Shown: positions 12,540 to 26,121, numbered from the stretch's first letter. The stretch: 64,000 nucleotides of DNA from Gonatopus flavifemur (GCA_018340375.1 JAFFJZ010000010.1:1054001-1118000), one strand, 5' to 3'. The notes: a model not told the origin generated them from the sequence alone. Program-made: numbers and translations.

Positions 12540-14450
12540 AGTGGCTATAGTATCGCCTCCTATAATCTCGGATGGCGAACATGAAACTTTTCTATCCATT
12601 GCAGCTCCACAATTTTTGTTTTGTCACACAGTTTTTGCTGTGTCTATTTCTAACCAATGCTTCTGGTTGCACCTTCAGGAACCGCTATTATCGCCATAAG
12701 GATTGAAAAAGAAAGATTCTAACAGAAATGTGTTACATTATATGTTTTATATAAATGCACTTCAATTTACAGAAAACATACATCATTGGGTGGAGAGACC
12801 ACTCGAGGAGTTGTGCGGCGGACAAGTGTGCTGTTGCAATAATTACTAAATTACCAAATTTCCCATGTTGCAGTATCACGAACACTGTGGTTCTCAATAA
12901 TTTATCAGAAATCCAAGTTAGTCCTTTGAAATCACGCCTGTCTCTCATATTTGACAACTCTTTTAAATTTATACAGGAATAAAATGTGGAACGAATGACC
13001 CATTCTTTATTACTTGTTTCAAGCTTGCCATCATATCATCATCAATAATTAGTCGGTGCAATAGAGCGATCAAAAGCAAAGAAATCTCTATCTGTTCCTA
13101 ATTCAAAAATGATCCAATCATTTTATGGAATCTGCTCATTCATTTTTAGAAATTTCCAATTAGAAACCGAATAATCTTCTATTCCTCAAGCCACTGCAGG
13201 TGTTAATTGGATATTCTCTGATAAAACTTATCGAAATGTTGTAGTCTACAATGTTTTTGTTGAAACCAATGAAATTTAACCTCTCCATTCATTCTCATTC
13301 ATTTTGAATAGAAACTCGGAAACGTCTCATTCGTCCTATTGAATCTTATTCAATTTGAATCGGGAATCCATTGGTTTCTGTTGGATTCAATGAAATTGTC
13401 CAACCAAGACGTTCCAATTCTTATAATCCAAATGATGCTTATTACGCTCGTACCTCCATGTCAAAAGCTTTCATATCTGATAACGCGCGCAGTCAATGAA
13501 TTGTTCAACAGAACGTTTAAATTCGAATGAGAATCATAAACGATATTCATTGAAATAAAAAATAATTGAAATCTAATTTGAGATTCGGGTAAAAGATAAA
13601 GAAGAACCGACGAAGCGGAATTCATTACACGAACTATAAAATAAAGTAATTTCTTCGGAATTGAGTGGTTTCAATGTGTGATCAATACTCATCGATTCAA
13701 GTATTTTGATTCTCAGCTTGAACCAACGTGAACGCCATCGATGTTTCTGATCGAGCTTGTGTTTTGAGACTCATTGATGTTTCACGGTAGTTTGGCTGTA
13801 ATAATAACGATGACAGCGATGAAAGGGGAACAACAACGTACTCTTATCGCTCCCGAATCTCCTGGTAATTGCAATCATTAATGCCCTGTTTCTCCTTCAA
13901 TCCCGAGAAAGAAGAGAAAAAGCTTCTTCAATCGAGTCTTGACCGTATAATTATTATATTATTATTATCATCATCATCGTGTATTCATACGTGAAATATA
14001 ATTTCAAAGCCGCTTCGAGATATTAAAAACAGATAAAGCGTGGAATCGTTCGATATAAATCTTATTCTCATACGGTTTTCAATTTATTGGAGTAATCAGG
14101 TGTTCTAATCATGCTTCGTACAATTTCCCGTCTTTTATTTTTGTTCAGATAATAATCGTGAAGTTAGTCTGGTCTGCTGCTGGTAATGATCCGCATTCTC
14201 GTATAATTGAATGTAATTTTATTTTCTATTAATTGAAAGAGGGGGGAGGGGAATTGAATTGAGAGGGGGAATGTCGAAAACAATATTGGAAGGAAAAGTG
14301 AATGGTAAAACTTGTAAAGGTAAACCTAGATGAAGTTACATGAAACAAATTATGAAAGACAAGGGCTGTAAGGTAAACTGCCCAAAGACCGTGAGTGTTA
14401 TTAATACTGCCTGATACCGTGGATTCCATCTTTGAACACGTTAGTGTTCA
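12540..14450. other. Gene-free AT-rich stretch
   Basis: No recognisable gene or long inverted repeat. Short ATT/CAT triplet runs occur near 13950-13980. Confidence 0.5.
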
Positions 14451-14462
14451 AAGGAAAAAGTC

Positions 14463-14838
14463 TAGAAAAATTTTTCCTACGGGGTTTTGCTGAAAATTCA
14501 CTTTTGAATCCTTGGAAACATCTCAAACAAAAACATAAATTATGATTTGAGTGAAAAATCATCAATTTATCATCATAATTTCACATCTTCATCGACAAAA
14601 CCTGCATTTTTGTGGGTAATAAATGCTCCGTTAGTTACTCACAAATACCTCATCAGCTACTGAAGAGTGACTCATCAGTTACTCGCTCATATCTGCTCAG
14701 TTTTTCCAATCAGTTTCTCATTAGTCAAAGCATTACACCCCTTGTCGGAAACTTGTAATTTTGCTGATCAGTCTCTGATGAGTAAAATGGAAAACTGATC
14801 AGTGCCTCATCATTTGCTAGAGAAAATTTCTACTAGGG
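14463..14838 (+). repeat. CTACTAGGGG-type repeat region
   Basis: AAATTTCTACTAGGGG (about 14823-14838) matches the end of the 28230-28492 element (AAATTTCTACTAGGAT). A diverged version, AAATTTTTCCTACGGGG, sits at about 14468-14484. The interior is full of CTCATCAGTTACT/CTGATCAG words, as in the 28 kb copy. The left boundary is uncertain. Confidence 0.45.
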
Positions 14839-15177
14839 GTTATAAATAGTTTTCAAAGGAAACAAGATTATTTTATTCTTATGATAATCCGGATAAAATT
14901 GGCGTAATACATCTGCTTCGTCTGTTGTATCTCTCGACAAACTTGCGATCAAGATTGATGATCCACATTCATTTTATTCATCTCGGAAATGAACATTAAT
15001 TTTTTCTGTTGAAATATCGATTATCGGGATTGATTTACAAAATCTATGTAATAATATCCATTCATTAGCAATGCCGTTTATAAGATATCTCAATTTAAAG
15101 TTACACAAGGTATACACTTATTCGTTGACGTTAAAACATGAAACAACGAACTTGCGTTCATGCAGGCATTATGAGGG

Positions 15178-15216
15178 TATACACACACACACCACACGCA
15201 CGCACACGCACACGTG
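15178..15216 (+). repeat. CA-rich microsatellite
   Basis: An imperfect (CA)n tract with ACGCACGC interruptions. Confidence 0.85.
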
Positions 15217-17100
15217 TGGAAGAGAGAAAAAACAAGAAAAGTGGGATCGCTGAGTTTCCAAGAGAGAAAGAGACAAGAAACATGTAGGTTAAAACAGCCG
15301 CTGGCATACGGCGAGTCATTATAAGCCTATTATATTTCCCTTTTGGCGTTTGGCATTCTCTTCTTTTTTTTGTCTGCTCGTTTCTTCGATCATTCGAAGC
15401 AGTATTTTTTCAGTGTAGAACGACATTCTTTCTTCTTCTAATTTTCATCTGTATCTTGGATTCATTTATCATATCATCCCTGTTTGTTCTTTTATTTCTT
15501 TTTCATACATCACGTTAACATTTTATTTTCGGAAATCAAGGAGAACGCGCAGTACCATTTCATCTGTAAGAAGAATATAAAAATTCACATCGTATTTACA
15601 TACTCTTGTCAAACAAAGGCAACCGTCGAAGATAGATAGATTACCGCAGTGGTCGAGACGTCACTTTCAAATCGACAAATTATGTGACTGGATGGAAAGT
15701 CGTGGTAAAACGGCATCGTCACGCTTTGTCGCCTCCACGACGTTCTAAACAGTCCAAGTCAACAGTTTTCTGACGAAGAAACGTGCCATTAATTCCACGC
15801 TTCGCGGTACACCTTTATTATCCTTATTACAATGTGTATACACATATACACTCTTATACGTGAGAGAATTTATCATAATACTTCTGCAGAATGCGTGATG
15901 AGTTGGTATATTTCTTGTAATCATTTTATTCTGTGTACAAAAAGAACAAAAAGAAACAATGAACTCTCGCGGGGAATTGATAATTACGAGAGACAAGAAT
16001 AATACTGGAAAACGCTATTTGCTCATTACGGATATAATTTCGGGAATTTATTCTTCCAATGAGATGGTACGATTCGCGACGAATAATAAAAGCTTTTCGT
16101 AACTTTTTCCGTGGACAGAGAATTTGATATTTCATGTCCAATTCGTTGTATCCATTGTAATTCAGATATTTTATACGGCTTATGAATATTATAAGAGAAA
16201 AGCTCTTTGCATCATCGAAAAACGACATTCATTCGATTATCGTATTCGAAACATCAAATTGAAAACAAGAACGTAATGGTTCGATGAAAATTCGAGTAGA
16301 AATTCGGAGATTAAAATAAGAGAAAGAGAAGAACGAAGATGGGTACGGAAGGGAGAAAGTGAGAAGTGAAAAATACAAAATTAGGGTGTAACGGGTGTGA
16401 TTCGGGCCTTTACTCGTCATTTCCGCCAACGAAGCCCTGATTCGAATTCAGCGAAGCCGTTGGGCTGTTGAGTCTCCATCTCTTCTTGCCGTTCCTGTTA
16501 CAGACGTTTACGATTTTCGAGTAGCACCATAAACGTCTACCTTGGTGCAGATATATAGGTACCCGCATATATACTCGAAACGTATGTGCAACCGCATACA
16601 TAAACTCCGTTCGTACGTAGAATCAAGAACCAACACGCATTCGTGTACACGTACAGGTAGCTGAGTCCTTTGAGTCGTACAGTCCGTTGCATGCGAGGAC
16701 TGATTATCGGATGGATTCATAAACGCGACCGTGAGATACAGATTTCATATGAATAACTTATTATTTTATGCGTATGATCTATGTATATGAGAATAATATT
16801 AACGGGGAGTATGAACAATTTTCACAACCTTACGTTTCTTGTTACCTTGCTCGAATGATCCACGTATTTCTTGCTTTAATCTCAATTTACGTTTCAAAAT
16901 GCATATTCAGAAATAACGAAATTGAGAAACGAGATGTTTATGATATTGATTAGAAATGCTGTTTTCATGATAGGAGAAGAAAAAACAAATACAAAAAAAT
17001 TTCACAATGTTGAACTTTGGAAAATTCTTTTATTCACAAATTTTCTTCGTTCCTACCTATACTGTTAAGAAAATCTGAAATTTTCAATTTACGTACGTAT
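15217..17100. other. Gene-free stretch
   Basis: No coding-like frame or repeat structure was recognised on either strand. Confidence 0.5.
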
Positions 17101-17115
17101 GAAAATACTTGTACT

Positions 17116-17194
17116 GGAATTTTCATGATTCGAATGTAATTTTTCAGTACAAATGTACAGGTTAATTGCTTCCAGTACGGTGCTGGAATTTTCC
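17116..17194 (+). repeat. Dispersed repeat pair member 1 (CTGGAATTTTC type)
   Basis: Similar along its whole length to 24838-24918: both share GGAATTTTCAT, CAGTACAAATG, CACAGGTTAATTG-like words and end CTGGAA-TTTTCC. It begins CTGGAATTTTC and ends GCTGGAATTTTCC in direct orientation. Confidence 0.65.
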
Positions 17195-17374
17195 CGAAGT
17201 TTCTTTTACTGTGTATGTTGGGAGCATGCGTTGAGAAACTGTCTGCTCTCATGAAATAAGGGAGCTCTATCATTTACGGGCTCTCAGACTATGAAGTATA
17301 TTGAAATGCACCACTAGTATTATTTTCATTCCCAGAGAACTTACTGAGTAGTATTCCCAGATAACTTTTTACGC

Positions 17375-17560
17375 AGAAATCCGCCATTTGAATTCGTTTT
17401 TTGACGTCAGATCTGGATTCCTCATCATCGAAAACCCCTAGAACCCGTGTTTTATATGAATCCGGCCATAAATGCAAAAACGACTAAACCCACGTCCGCC
17501 ATATTGGATCCGCCATCTTGAATTTGCTTTTTGACGTCAAATTTGGATTGATATGCAACT
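17375..17560 (+). repeat. CCGCCAT...TTTTTGACGTCA repeat, duplicated
   Basis: Two diverged units (17381-17424 and 17507-17552) each read CCGCCATnTTGAATT followed by TTTTTGACGTCA and TGGATT. A reverse-oriented relative lies at 36122-36240. The sequence between the units also aligns with the 36 kb copy (CCCGTGTTTTATATGAA). Confidence 0.65.
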
Positions 17561-17569
17561 CAATTTTTC

Positions 17570-18590
17570 AGTTACGTGATTAAGAATTGTTTCCATTACG
17601 TATAATTGCAGTTCTGTCCAGAAATTGTTAACAGTGTAGATGGTGTGCGGCGGGAGCGCCATAAATCATCAAGTTTGGAAAAACGCAAGCGAAGCAGGGG
17701 TCATTAGTAGTCTAAAGGTGCAAATAGAGCGAGCACTGTGAGTTTATAAAATTGTGAACGAAACGAACCAATATTGCAGAACTATTGAATCAAACACGTG
17801 CCAGCGTTGGTGATCTATCCCTATCACCCCAGGCGTCATATTTGAGAGTTAGTTAGACTTGGGTCAGCCTTATGCCCCTTGGCAGATTTCACATAGCCTC
17901 AAATCAAGGCTTTGAATAATAAACCATCGAAATTTGACTTATTTTCAACAGGGTAAGGTAGGATGCAAAAAGTACAATCCATTCAAGAATGAATAGATAT
18001 CTTATTTCCTGGATTGAAGAACATACAGTTTCAAATATGTTAATTTTTTGTACAAGTTTCTTTGTACTGGTGATAACTCGATCGAAGGAATGTTCAACAA
18101 ATATCCCCATATAAAATTAACCACGTACAAAATGGTTACTTTTGTTGGCGTTGTTTACGTTTATTACACCCTACACACGTTACCATTTACGGTAACACGC
18201 TAGCTACCAAGATCCTCGGCTTGTTCGTTTTTGCTTCTCGTACAATTGCGGGGAACGAATTATTAAATGTTGGAAAAAAATACTTATAAAAAGTACGAGA
18301 TACATAAGCGCGCTTATACTTGGTTATTACACATCTTGTTGCAATTTATGTGAAGTCCAAAATAATACGCTCGATGGACGAGATCGTGTTGGAGAAATAA
18401 GGAGCAGTATTTTTCATTGAATTCCTATGAGTATGGAAATGTAAGCTCTGTACGGACTCGAGCGATCAATTATTTGTTATCGAATTATAGAAACATATTT
18501 TTGAAGAAAATGATTTTTCGTTTTAAATTTCGATTCGAAGGTTTTGATTTTAAATAGAATTGTTTCGAGCATAAATAACATACGTGAAAG
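17570..18590. other. Gene-free stretch
   Basis: No feature was recognised. AGCGAAGC words occur near 17688 but without the hairpins seen at 8.6 kb. Confidence 0.45.
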
Positions 18591-18595
18591 TATAC

Positions 18596-18598
18596 CAC

Positions 18599-18634
<36 letters not shown>
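18596..18634 (+). repeat. (CAT)n microsatellite
   Basis: About eleven uninterrupted TCA/CAT units. The antisense frame gives an Asp run that is not evidence of a gene. Confidence 0.92.
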
Positions 18635-19793
18635 CGTCGTCTTTTTGTTTCTCGTCAACATCAATCAACGTTTCCAAGAGAACGTACTTGTGAATTTAAT
18701 GAATAATGAAAATAATGAAATGGTAATCCTTCATTAAGGTTAAAACGAACCCCGTAGAATACCATCCTACCATTTCGAATTCACCTCGGAAATACTCTCG
18801 GTGCGTTTCTTTTTCGCGTATATCTTCTAATTGCCACATTACACAAGGCAAAGTTAATAATGTCTAGAATATATACATGAACCTTTTTTCCTTCTCTCCT
18901 TCTCTCCCTGTTGAAAGATCCGTGTCAACGTTATTTCTCACATACACACAGAGAATCTAGCCTGCTGGCGGTTTCAATGAAGAACACTCAAGGTAATTCT
19001 CTTAATTTCTTTCCATCATTGTACTTCCGTCTGAATCACTTTTATAATTGAGGCTTTCATTAAACTTTCTACGAAATTGATATTTACCATGTACAAGTTG
19101 ATCTGATCGCAATGGACTCTAAGTAAATAGAGTATCTACTTTAAAATTTGTCGAATATCTATTATAACGTTAATAACTAAGAATTAATTTTTAGAAAGTT
19201 TATGAGATAATCAATTGCTCGATTATAGTTTCACATTATTGAACTTGGATTTTGAAAGGACGTCTTTATGGCTCCTAGGAAAGTTCGGAGATCGAAGGAG
19301 ACATGTAATTACTCTGCCCTTCAATCAGAGCAAAACTTTCCTCAAACAATCTCAAATGTTGAAGCTTTCCACAAGCCGAAGGAAAAATTCAACGTGATCT
19401 AGATAAATCAAATTGACGGAATTTTTTCTCTCAGGAACGAATATATGATTCATGTTAACGAAATCCCGTAGATACGTAGTTACAGAAACATACTCTTTAT
19501 GCAAGGATTTGTATAAATTTTACGAAAATATATCACTGGATATATATCGGATATGGAGAATTGTAGTCGCGGCACGGACGAATAACCCGATTCGATGGAC
19601 CGAATTTGCATGTGCACGTTTATCGAATATTATTCCACATTGCTTATCGGTGCGTAAGGCCGTACACAGTAGCAACTTAATTTCCCTATTCGCGCAATTT
19701 TCGATGAAATACATTATTGGAACTGGAAAATTTTTGTATTTTTTACAAAAAATATTCTGTTATGTATATTAAATCATCATTCAAGATGATACA

Positions 19794-20045
19794 CGGAGAG
19801 AAATTCAATTGGAAAAATTACCATTCTATTCGTAAAGTAGAACTATTCAGAAAAATCAGACGATAACTTGTACCATAAGTCATAATTATTGCCAGCTGTG
19901 ATGGTAAAAATCAAGATTAATTTGGATTTTTTCCATTACAGCTGGCGATGATTACGACTTGTGTTATACAAATTATTGTCTGACTTTTCCGAATAGTTTT
20001 AGTTTACAAATAAAACGGTAATCTTTCCAGTTGATTTTCTTTCCG
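19794..20045. mobile_element. 252 bp near-perfect long hairpin (MITE-like)
   Basis: The two halves are imperfect reverse complements almost to the centre. Paired words include CGGAGAGAAATTCAATTGG with CCAGTTGATTTTCTTTCCG, AACTATTCAGAAAAATCAGAC with GTCTGACTTTTCCGAATAGTT, and CCAGCTGTGATGG with CCATTACAGCTGG. The loop is about 12 nt. There is no ORF across it. Confidence 0.88.
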
Positions 20046-20059
20046 CACACGACGAAAAA

Positions 20060-20890
20060 AAACAAATGGCGAATGATTAGAGTAAGATACACACAGAAAA
20101 GAGAATGGTGAATATTTGTGTATATACATGCCGAAGTTGAAAAATCAACCTTTTTGTCATCAGAATCTGGTATTTGACTCACCAATTGAATAATTGAAAG
20201 AAAAAAAAGAACACACATTTCCCAATTGTATTTTCAAGATAATCTTTCTTCGAACTTCCACTACAGATTAATCGACTTCCACAATTGGCTTCGGTCCAAT
20301 CAGAATGAATCTAAAAACCCCTTTTGGGATCTACTCGTCGAAAATGGATGGCAATTGAAGTTCAGCCCACGGCTAATTAAATTCTTCTAGAACAAAGTCT
20401 CTTCTCTCACTCTCTTCTTTATACTTTGTATATTTGTGTGTGGCAGCTTATACGCGTGGTCTCGAGATTACAGACTCGATTTGAAATGTTTCAATCGTCC
20501 TTTGTTAATCACACGGTTTTCCACCGCACACCGGACGTGCAATCCTACTTTGCATTTGCACAGGCAAATGACTATCGTCATTCGTTTTTTTTTCATTCTC
20601 TTTTATATCACGTATGGAGAAATACGACATACGTAATTGATATGAAATGATTCTGTAATAGGTGCACGTGCGAGGTATAATTTATTCTCTCTTTTCCACC
20701 AATTTCAAAATGACAGCTTTGTTGATAACTTTTTATTTTTAACTTTTTAGAGATACGTACGTCAATCATTTCTCGTTAGACATATTTTGCGTTTTCTTCA
20801 TCGAAGATAAATTCAGATAGTTACGCGAGGTGATTATTTTTATATACCAACGTGATTGTTGAAGATTTATTCGTATCCCTTGCATGTATG
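20060..20890. other. Gene-free stretch
   Basis: No feature was recognised. Confidence 0.45.
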
Positions 20891-20896
20891 TACCAT

Positions 20897-20990
20897 TGGG
20901 GCCTACCCCGACCCAGCATGGACCCCATCTTGCCAATATGGGCCCAAGACTGGGCCAGACTGGGGCCGGAGTGGGCGAGAGTTCATACAC
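20897..20990 (-). repeat. GGGCC-rich repeat fragment
   Basis: GC-rich with GGGGCCTACCCCGACCCAG, ATATGGGCCCAAGACTGGG and TGGGGCCGGAGTGGGC. The antisense frame gives a Trp-Gly-Pro-rich peptide that is an artefact of the repeat. It shares word style with 2165-2240 and 30418-30450. Confidence 0.45.
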
Positions 20991-21154
20991 GGTAGGGATG
21001 TAACGAAAGTTAATAACTCACATTTATAGAGCATCGCCATTAATGAGACAAGTCGCTTTCACATCGTGCTGTGCGGATTTGAGGTGGATGAGCCAGTTTG
21101 ATTGATGGTACATGGAAACAACGAAGTAATGCCCACCGTTAAAATAGGAGCACC

Positions 21155-21631
21155 GAGAGAAAAAGCATGCTCTAAACGCAAGGGAGCCTTTCCCGCTTAT
21201 AACGCTGTTGTTATAACGTGCTTATAACGCATGGCAACATGCTTAGAAGGCATGGAACTTATGCGCTGAGAGAAATTTGGCGCTTCCCTTGTACTCGAGG
21301 TTTACTGGCTACGCGTTTTAGCCTGTTAGCGCCTATACGCGACATCGGAGTAGCAGCTACTCCGATCAGTGTACATTGTGCGTAATGCGGAGTAGCAATG
21401 GGGCAGGTAAAACGCAGTAGCTACTCCGTTTGAGCGCGTAGACCGTCCTTACTGATGGGCGCTGCTGTCGCTCTGAGCCGAGTATAACCTGTGAGCCAAA
21501 TTTTTCTCAGTGTGCTCAAAAAGCATGAGCTCGTGCGTTGGAAGTATGGGCTCATGCATTTAACGCACGTTATAACAAATGCGTTAGAAGTGTGAAGTGC
21601 TGTCTTGCGTTTTGAGCATGCTTTTTCTTTC
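21155..21631. mobile_element. 477 bp terminal-inverted-repeat element
   Basis: Left end GAGAGAAAAAGCATGCTC; the reverse complement of the right end is GAAAGAAAAAGCATGCTC, and complementarity continues through AAACGCAAG. The interior is unusually GC-rich, with repeated TTATAACG, GTAGCTACTCCG and AGTAGC motifs and self-complementary patches. No transposase ORF; non-autonomous. Confidence 0.8.
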
Positions 21632-21639
21632 ATTGTGGA

Positions 21640-22780
21640 CATTTCTCCGTTGCCTCTACGTCTCATCCACAACAAAACCACCTGGTACGACTTGGAGGCG
21701 ACACATTGTTAGAAATTTGATCTCACGTAGTCACTTTTTGGTGTGTATATGCGATGAAGTTGAAACTGGCAACCGTAAAGCTAGCATCCGATTGCTTTTA
21801 CTTTCGATTAAACGTTTTTGAAGCTTTGTTTACCTCAAAAACCAATCAATTAGCATCCCCGTAAACGTTCTAGATGCTCAACTGTGTCGTGCCATGCTTC
21901 GGCCATACTTTATCTACATTGCGCCATGCTAGCGCCAATGGTAAATGTCTGTATGGGTATATTGGCATAGGTTTGCGTTGTGGTTGTGGTTGAATTTTTA
22001 AACTTGCTGACCGAATTTTCTCTTGCCACTTTACGCGAAAAGGGAATCCTAGCAGAAATAATTCTTTTTTCACATCAGCAATCGATCATTCCACTATACG
22101 TTCTAAGCGTTTAAATGTCTGATGACATTTTTGTATAAAAAGTTATGAAAATCGGTTGGTAACTCCAAGTTCGTTCGAGTCGAGTTTCATTTCACTTCAT
22201 CAGCACACGAAAAAATGTTGAATTCATCATTTTCTGTTTCGAATAGAATAGCTTATCGCGAAAAATATAGGAAAAAACTAAATTCCTAAAATTATACGTA
22301 TTCAGCAGCTCTTTTGTTTTAGCGGTACACCGCATACTATTCAATTCCCTTTTTCCCTACGCTCGAACCATTCCCTTTCCAACTATATACATAACGATCG
22401 AACACGATTACTATGGTCTAGGAGTTTACTAACGTATACATATACATGTACATGTGCACAACACATAATCATGTATGCGAGGGAATGGAAAGAGGGTGCG
22501 AAGAGGAAAGCAGTAGTCGTTGCCATTAACCAACTCCCGTGAGGTTAATTTACCGTGAAAAATTAATTTTGTTTCGTGACATACACATATACTTTATAAC
22601 TCTCCTTCTGTTTTTTTGCTCTTTTTGAACAGCACGTACACACAGAAATGATATGGCTGAAAAAATGTATATCATTGATCAAAAGGGCAATGGGATATGT
22701 AAATTATTTCTCTCGCTGAATGTTTTCTCATATATATTTTCATGTATCCATCAATGATATCATGTTCTCCCGTTACTTCT
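21640..22780. other. Gene-free stretch
   Basis: No coding-like frame or clear inverted repeat. Confidence 0.45.
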
Positions 22781-22794
22781 GTTATTGAAATCCC

Positions 22795-23130
22795 ACACTG
22801 AGAAAAAGGTTTTCTGCTGACAAATCAACGCATTTGGTTTAACATTTTGGAGAGATATCGCTTCATACAAATAAGACTTATTCATTATCACCAAACGTGG
22901 TGTTGAGTCAAGAAATTCACATTTATCAATTATAACCAAATCATTTATTTGATTCAAACTGATCGAAATTGATTTGGATGAATATGACTTTTTCTCGAAT
23001 TTAGATTTATCGAATCATCATCGGTATAAAGTTGACTTGAAGAAATATGTCCTGTATTTATCAACTATAGTTTTGACTAAATATTAATAAATTTTTCTTT
23101 GGCCGTATCCAACTATACGATCTGTTCCTC
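22795..23130. mobile_element. Possible CACTGAG-type element
   Basis: Bounded by CACTGAGAAAAAGG at the left and CCTCAGTG at the right. Only about 7 bp of the ends match, so this is weaker than the other CACTGAG members at 32.9, 46.6 and 55.4 kb. Confidence 0.3.
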
Positions 23131-23382
23131 AGTGCATGATAGATTTTATATTTTTCATGCTTCAAAAATATACTTCGACACACATGCATATGATATTTTG
23201 AATTCCTCAAGGACAAACTTATATAACGTAGCTTAAATGCACTGAACTCGGACACCCTTCACGTGGAAAGAAGTTATCTACAAAATTATTAAAATTCGCA
23301 CTGAACCGGTGACAACCTCACCCACTGAGCATTTCCATTAGAACTTCGAATTAATATTGCAGCAATATTGATGTAATCCGGG

Positions 23383-23532
23383 AAGTACCTGTCTTTCAAT
23401 GGACAAATACAATATTACAAATGTAAATTATAGAAATATCGTTGGAATATCATTTGACAACGTAACATCGCTGCAATTTGTTTGTAATCATATTTTGTAA
23501 TATTATTGTTGTAATTCTAATAACAGGTACTT
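23383..23532. mobile_element. 150 bp inverted-repeat element
   Basis: AAGTACCTGT at the left and ACAGGTACTT at the right are perfect inverses. Inside, ATACAATATTACAAATG is imperfectly complementary to ATTTTGTAATATTATTG. Confidence 0.65.
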
Positions 23533-23539
23533 TCAAGAT

Positions 23540-25920
23540 CGCAATAATCGCAAGGTTCTAACGGAAATACCGAGTGGACATGAATCCGAAGGGCTGTACA
23601 CTGCGAGTCATTAAACTGATGCATTGAAGTCATGTCATGTCATTTGATGATTCTCTGCGTTAAAGAGCGACTGTCAATGATTCAGCCGTTGGAATCACTT
23701 GCGAGTCAATGCGAGTCACTTGGGAGTTATCCAATTGCAATTAAATTCATACCACGTTTTATTCACAATCCCATAGTAGTTCCATACGAGCTTTGTCCCA
23801 ATTGGTGGACAACTGTGGAAAACAAATTTTTCCCTAGTGCGAAGAAAGAAGTTTTCGTTCATTCTATGTGACTGTTCGCTAGCAACTATAGGAATCTAAA
23901 TTGAACGTAACAAATTTTCTATTTCAAATTATTTGAAAACATCGACATATCGAACAGCAATAATTTCGTCCCTGATATCCTGTCACACCCTGTTACATCT
24001 ATCCCTTATAAATATATCAAGAACATGGAAGTAACGTATGGTTCTCCATACCGATTTTTTCATTTTCCAATGTGGTATCTCATTTATTTAATACCAGATC
24101 GTGAATCAAAGAGCGATTTATCACGATATGTGAGCTTTATTCAAATTACCGAATCGCAAGCATTGCGTTGCCAGTGCCGTCTAGATTGCATGAATGCAAG
24201 CGAAGCAAGTCAGTCCCACTCATTGTACGAGAACGCAGGCTCTTTTGATCGATAAGAATTATTCTACCTCCTTATAACAAATTTTGCAGCCATTGATTAG
24301 ATCCTTGCACCAACTTCAATTTTTCTTAATTTTATAAAAATAGTAGGCAAGTTCTCACTTCACTCATAAACATAGCTTTTTCCGTAAAGACACAAATGTA
24401 GAATGCTTTGAATAATAATAAATTTTCCATCGATATGAAATTTTTCAACACCTGATATATTCCTACAGAAACACGTTATCCAAGTCGATTCTCACACGTA
24501 TTCATTTATTGCTTTTGGCTTGGATAACAGTTGAGTTCGATTCTAGGTATTCACAAGCTAATGTTCGGGAATTTGCATCAGCGAACACATTCCCTTATTC
24601 ACTACAGCACAAAGAAAATTCAAACAACGTGAATGTTTTTCAATAAAACACACTGTTGAAAAAAACTGGAATCCTTCGGTCCTCAGGAATTGAAAAATTT
24701 CTGCTCATGATGAATTTGTCAGTTTACGTATAAGAAAATTCCTACTTTACCTAAATTTTTCCGTATTTTATGTGAAGTCTTGTGCTTTTCACCTCAATTT
24801 TCCAGTATAAGTATGAGGATTTTTCGATATGTGTAATGGAATTTTCATAATTTAAATGTAATTCTCCAGTACAAATGCACAGGTTAATTGTTTCCACCAC
24901 GGCACTGGAAGTTTTCCGTAGATACAATTGCAAATTCATTAAACTTCAAATTGAATTCTGTATTTCATGAATCCAAAACACTCGTAAATTCTATATACAG
25001 GAATAGTATGTTGCAGAAGTTTGAATCATTGGTTGAAATGGATTATCAATCGAATAACGAAATACTCAGCTGTCGGAGATCCAAAATCTTGTAGTACATT
25101 CTTCAAACGATGTTTTCAATTCTAAGCAGCTCATTCGAAAAGATAAATACCAATGATTTATCGGATTTTTTGAGTTTGAATTTTCGTTTTGTTTCTACAA
25201 ACGATTCAGACTTCAAGAACATGGAATATTTCAAACGCTTTGGATTTGGAAACATGTGGAACAAAAATAAGACTAAAAAGAATGAATAACGATGATGATC
25301 ACATATTTACATATTCATTGGCAGCATTACTTCAGTTCCATACATACCTGAAACAAAAATAAAAACGGAATTAAAATTACATATCAGTGAGGGAAAACTG
25401 ACATGATAGATACACGAACAAAAATTAAATAGAATTGTGAACGATACTCAAAATCGTTTAGTGTCGCATACGTATGTCATTGTACATAACTGGAGGTCGA
25501 TGAGTTTAAACCTTATTCAAGAACCTCGACAAGAAAAATTGATAATAGCTTTATCGGTATATATTATTCATGACATATCGTACGTAAAATGTATTCACTG
25601 CATAATCAGAATCATATCACCCCTTCATTACTTTGAGGACGAAAGGTGAATTTATATCGTTTTTACAACTCGTATTTCGTACTTATGATTTTATCCTTTT
25701 TTCTTTCCAATGTTTTTCAGATAATATGAAAGAAACTGAATTTTATTAAGAATTCAAACGAAAAGGGCTTCTGTTTTTGTGGAATGTCAAATATTGGTTC
25801 TGCGGAAACATCATTCGAATCACCTTGAAATTCTGCGAGTAGAAATTGTTATAGAGGACCACATCAGACTACATCAGAGCCACGTGAGGCCATATCAGGG
25901 TAGGGTGGACCGAAAAAACT
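23540..25920. other. Gene-free stretch except one repeat copy
   Basis: No gene recognised. Contains the repeat pair member at 24838-24918. Confidence 0.45.
24838..24918 (+). repeat. Dispersed repeat pair member 2 (CTGGAATTTTC type)
   Basis: Matches 17116-17194, sharing GGAATTTTCAT, CCAGTACAAATGCACAGG-type words and GGCACTGGAAGTTTTCC. Confidence 0.65.
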
Positions 25921-25922
25921 GA

Positions 25923-25927
<5 letters not shown>

Positions 25928-25982
<55 letters not shown>
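25928..25982 (+). repeat. (TA)n microsatellite
   Basis: About 27 uninterrupted TA units. Probably hypervariable and cruciform-prone. Confidence 0.95.
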
Positions 25983-25984
<2 letters not shown>

Positions 25985-26121
25985 GTAACAGTAATTAATA
26001 CTTCCTCTCAGTGTTATTTTCCAAACAGGATATCGACTAGCGAATTTTAATTTCCATCACTTTATACAGCATCATTACTTTCTAAGATATAACATGGAAT
26101 ATTCATTTTCAATTGGATCAA

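Noticed and set aside
18477..18677. Asp-rich antisense frame
   Set aside because: Translation of a CAT microsatellite.
20766..20990. Trp/Gly/Pro-rich antisense frame
   Set aside because: Produced by a GGGCC-rich dispersed repeat.
23300..23340. Possible further tRNA-like head (TGCTCAGTGGGTGAGG on the minus strand)
   Set aside because: The B box match is too poor to support it.
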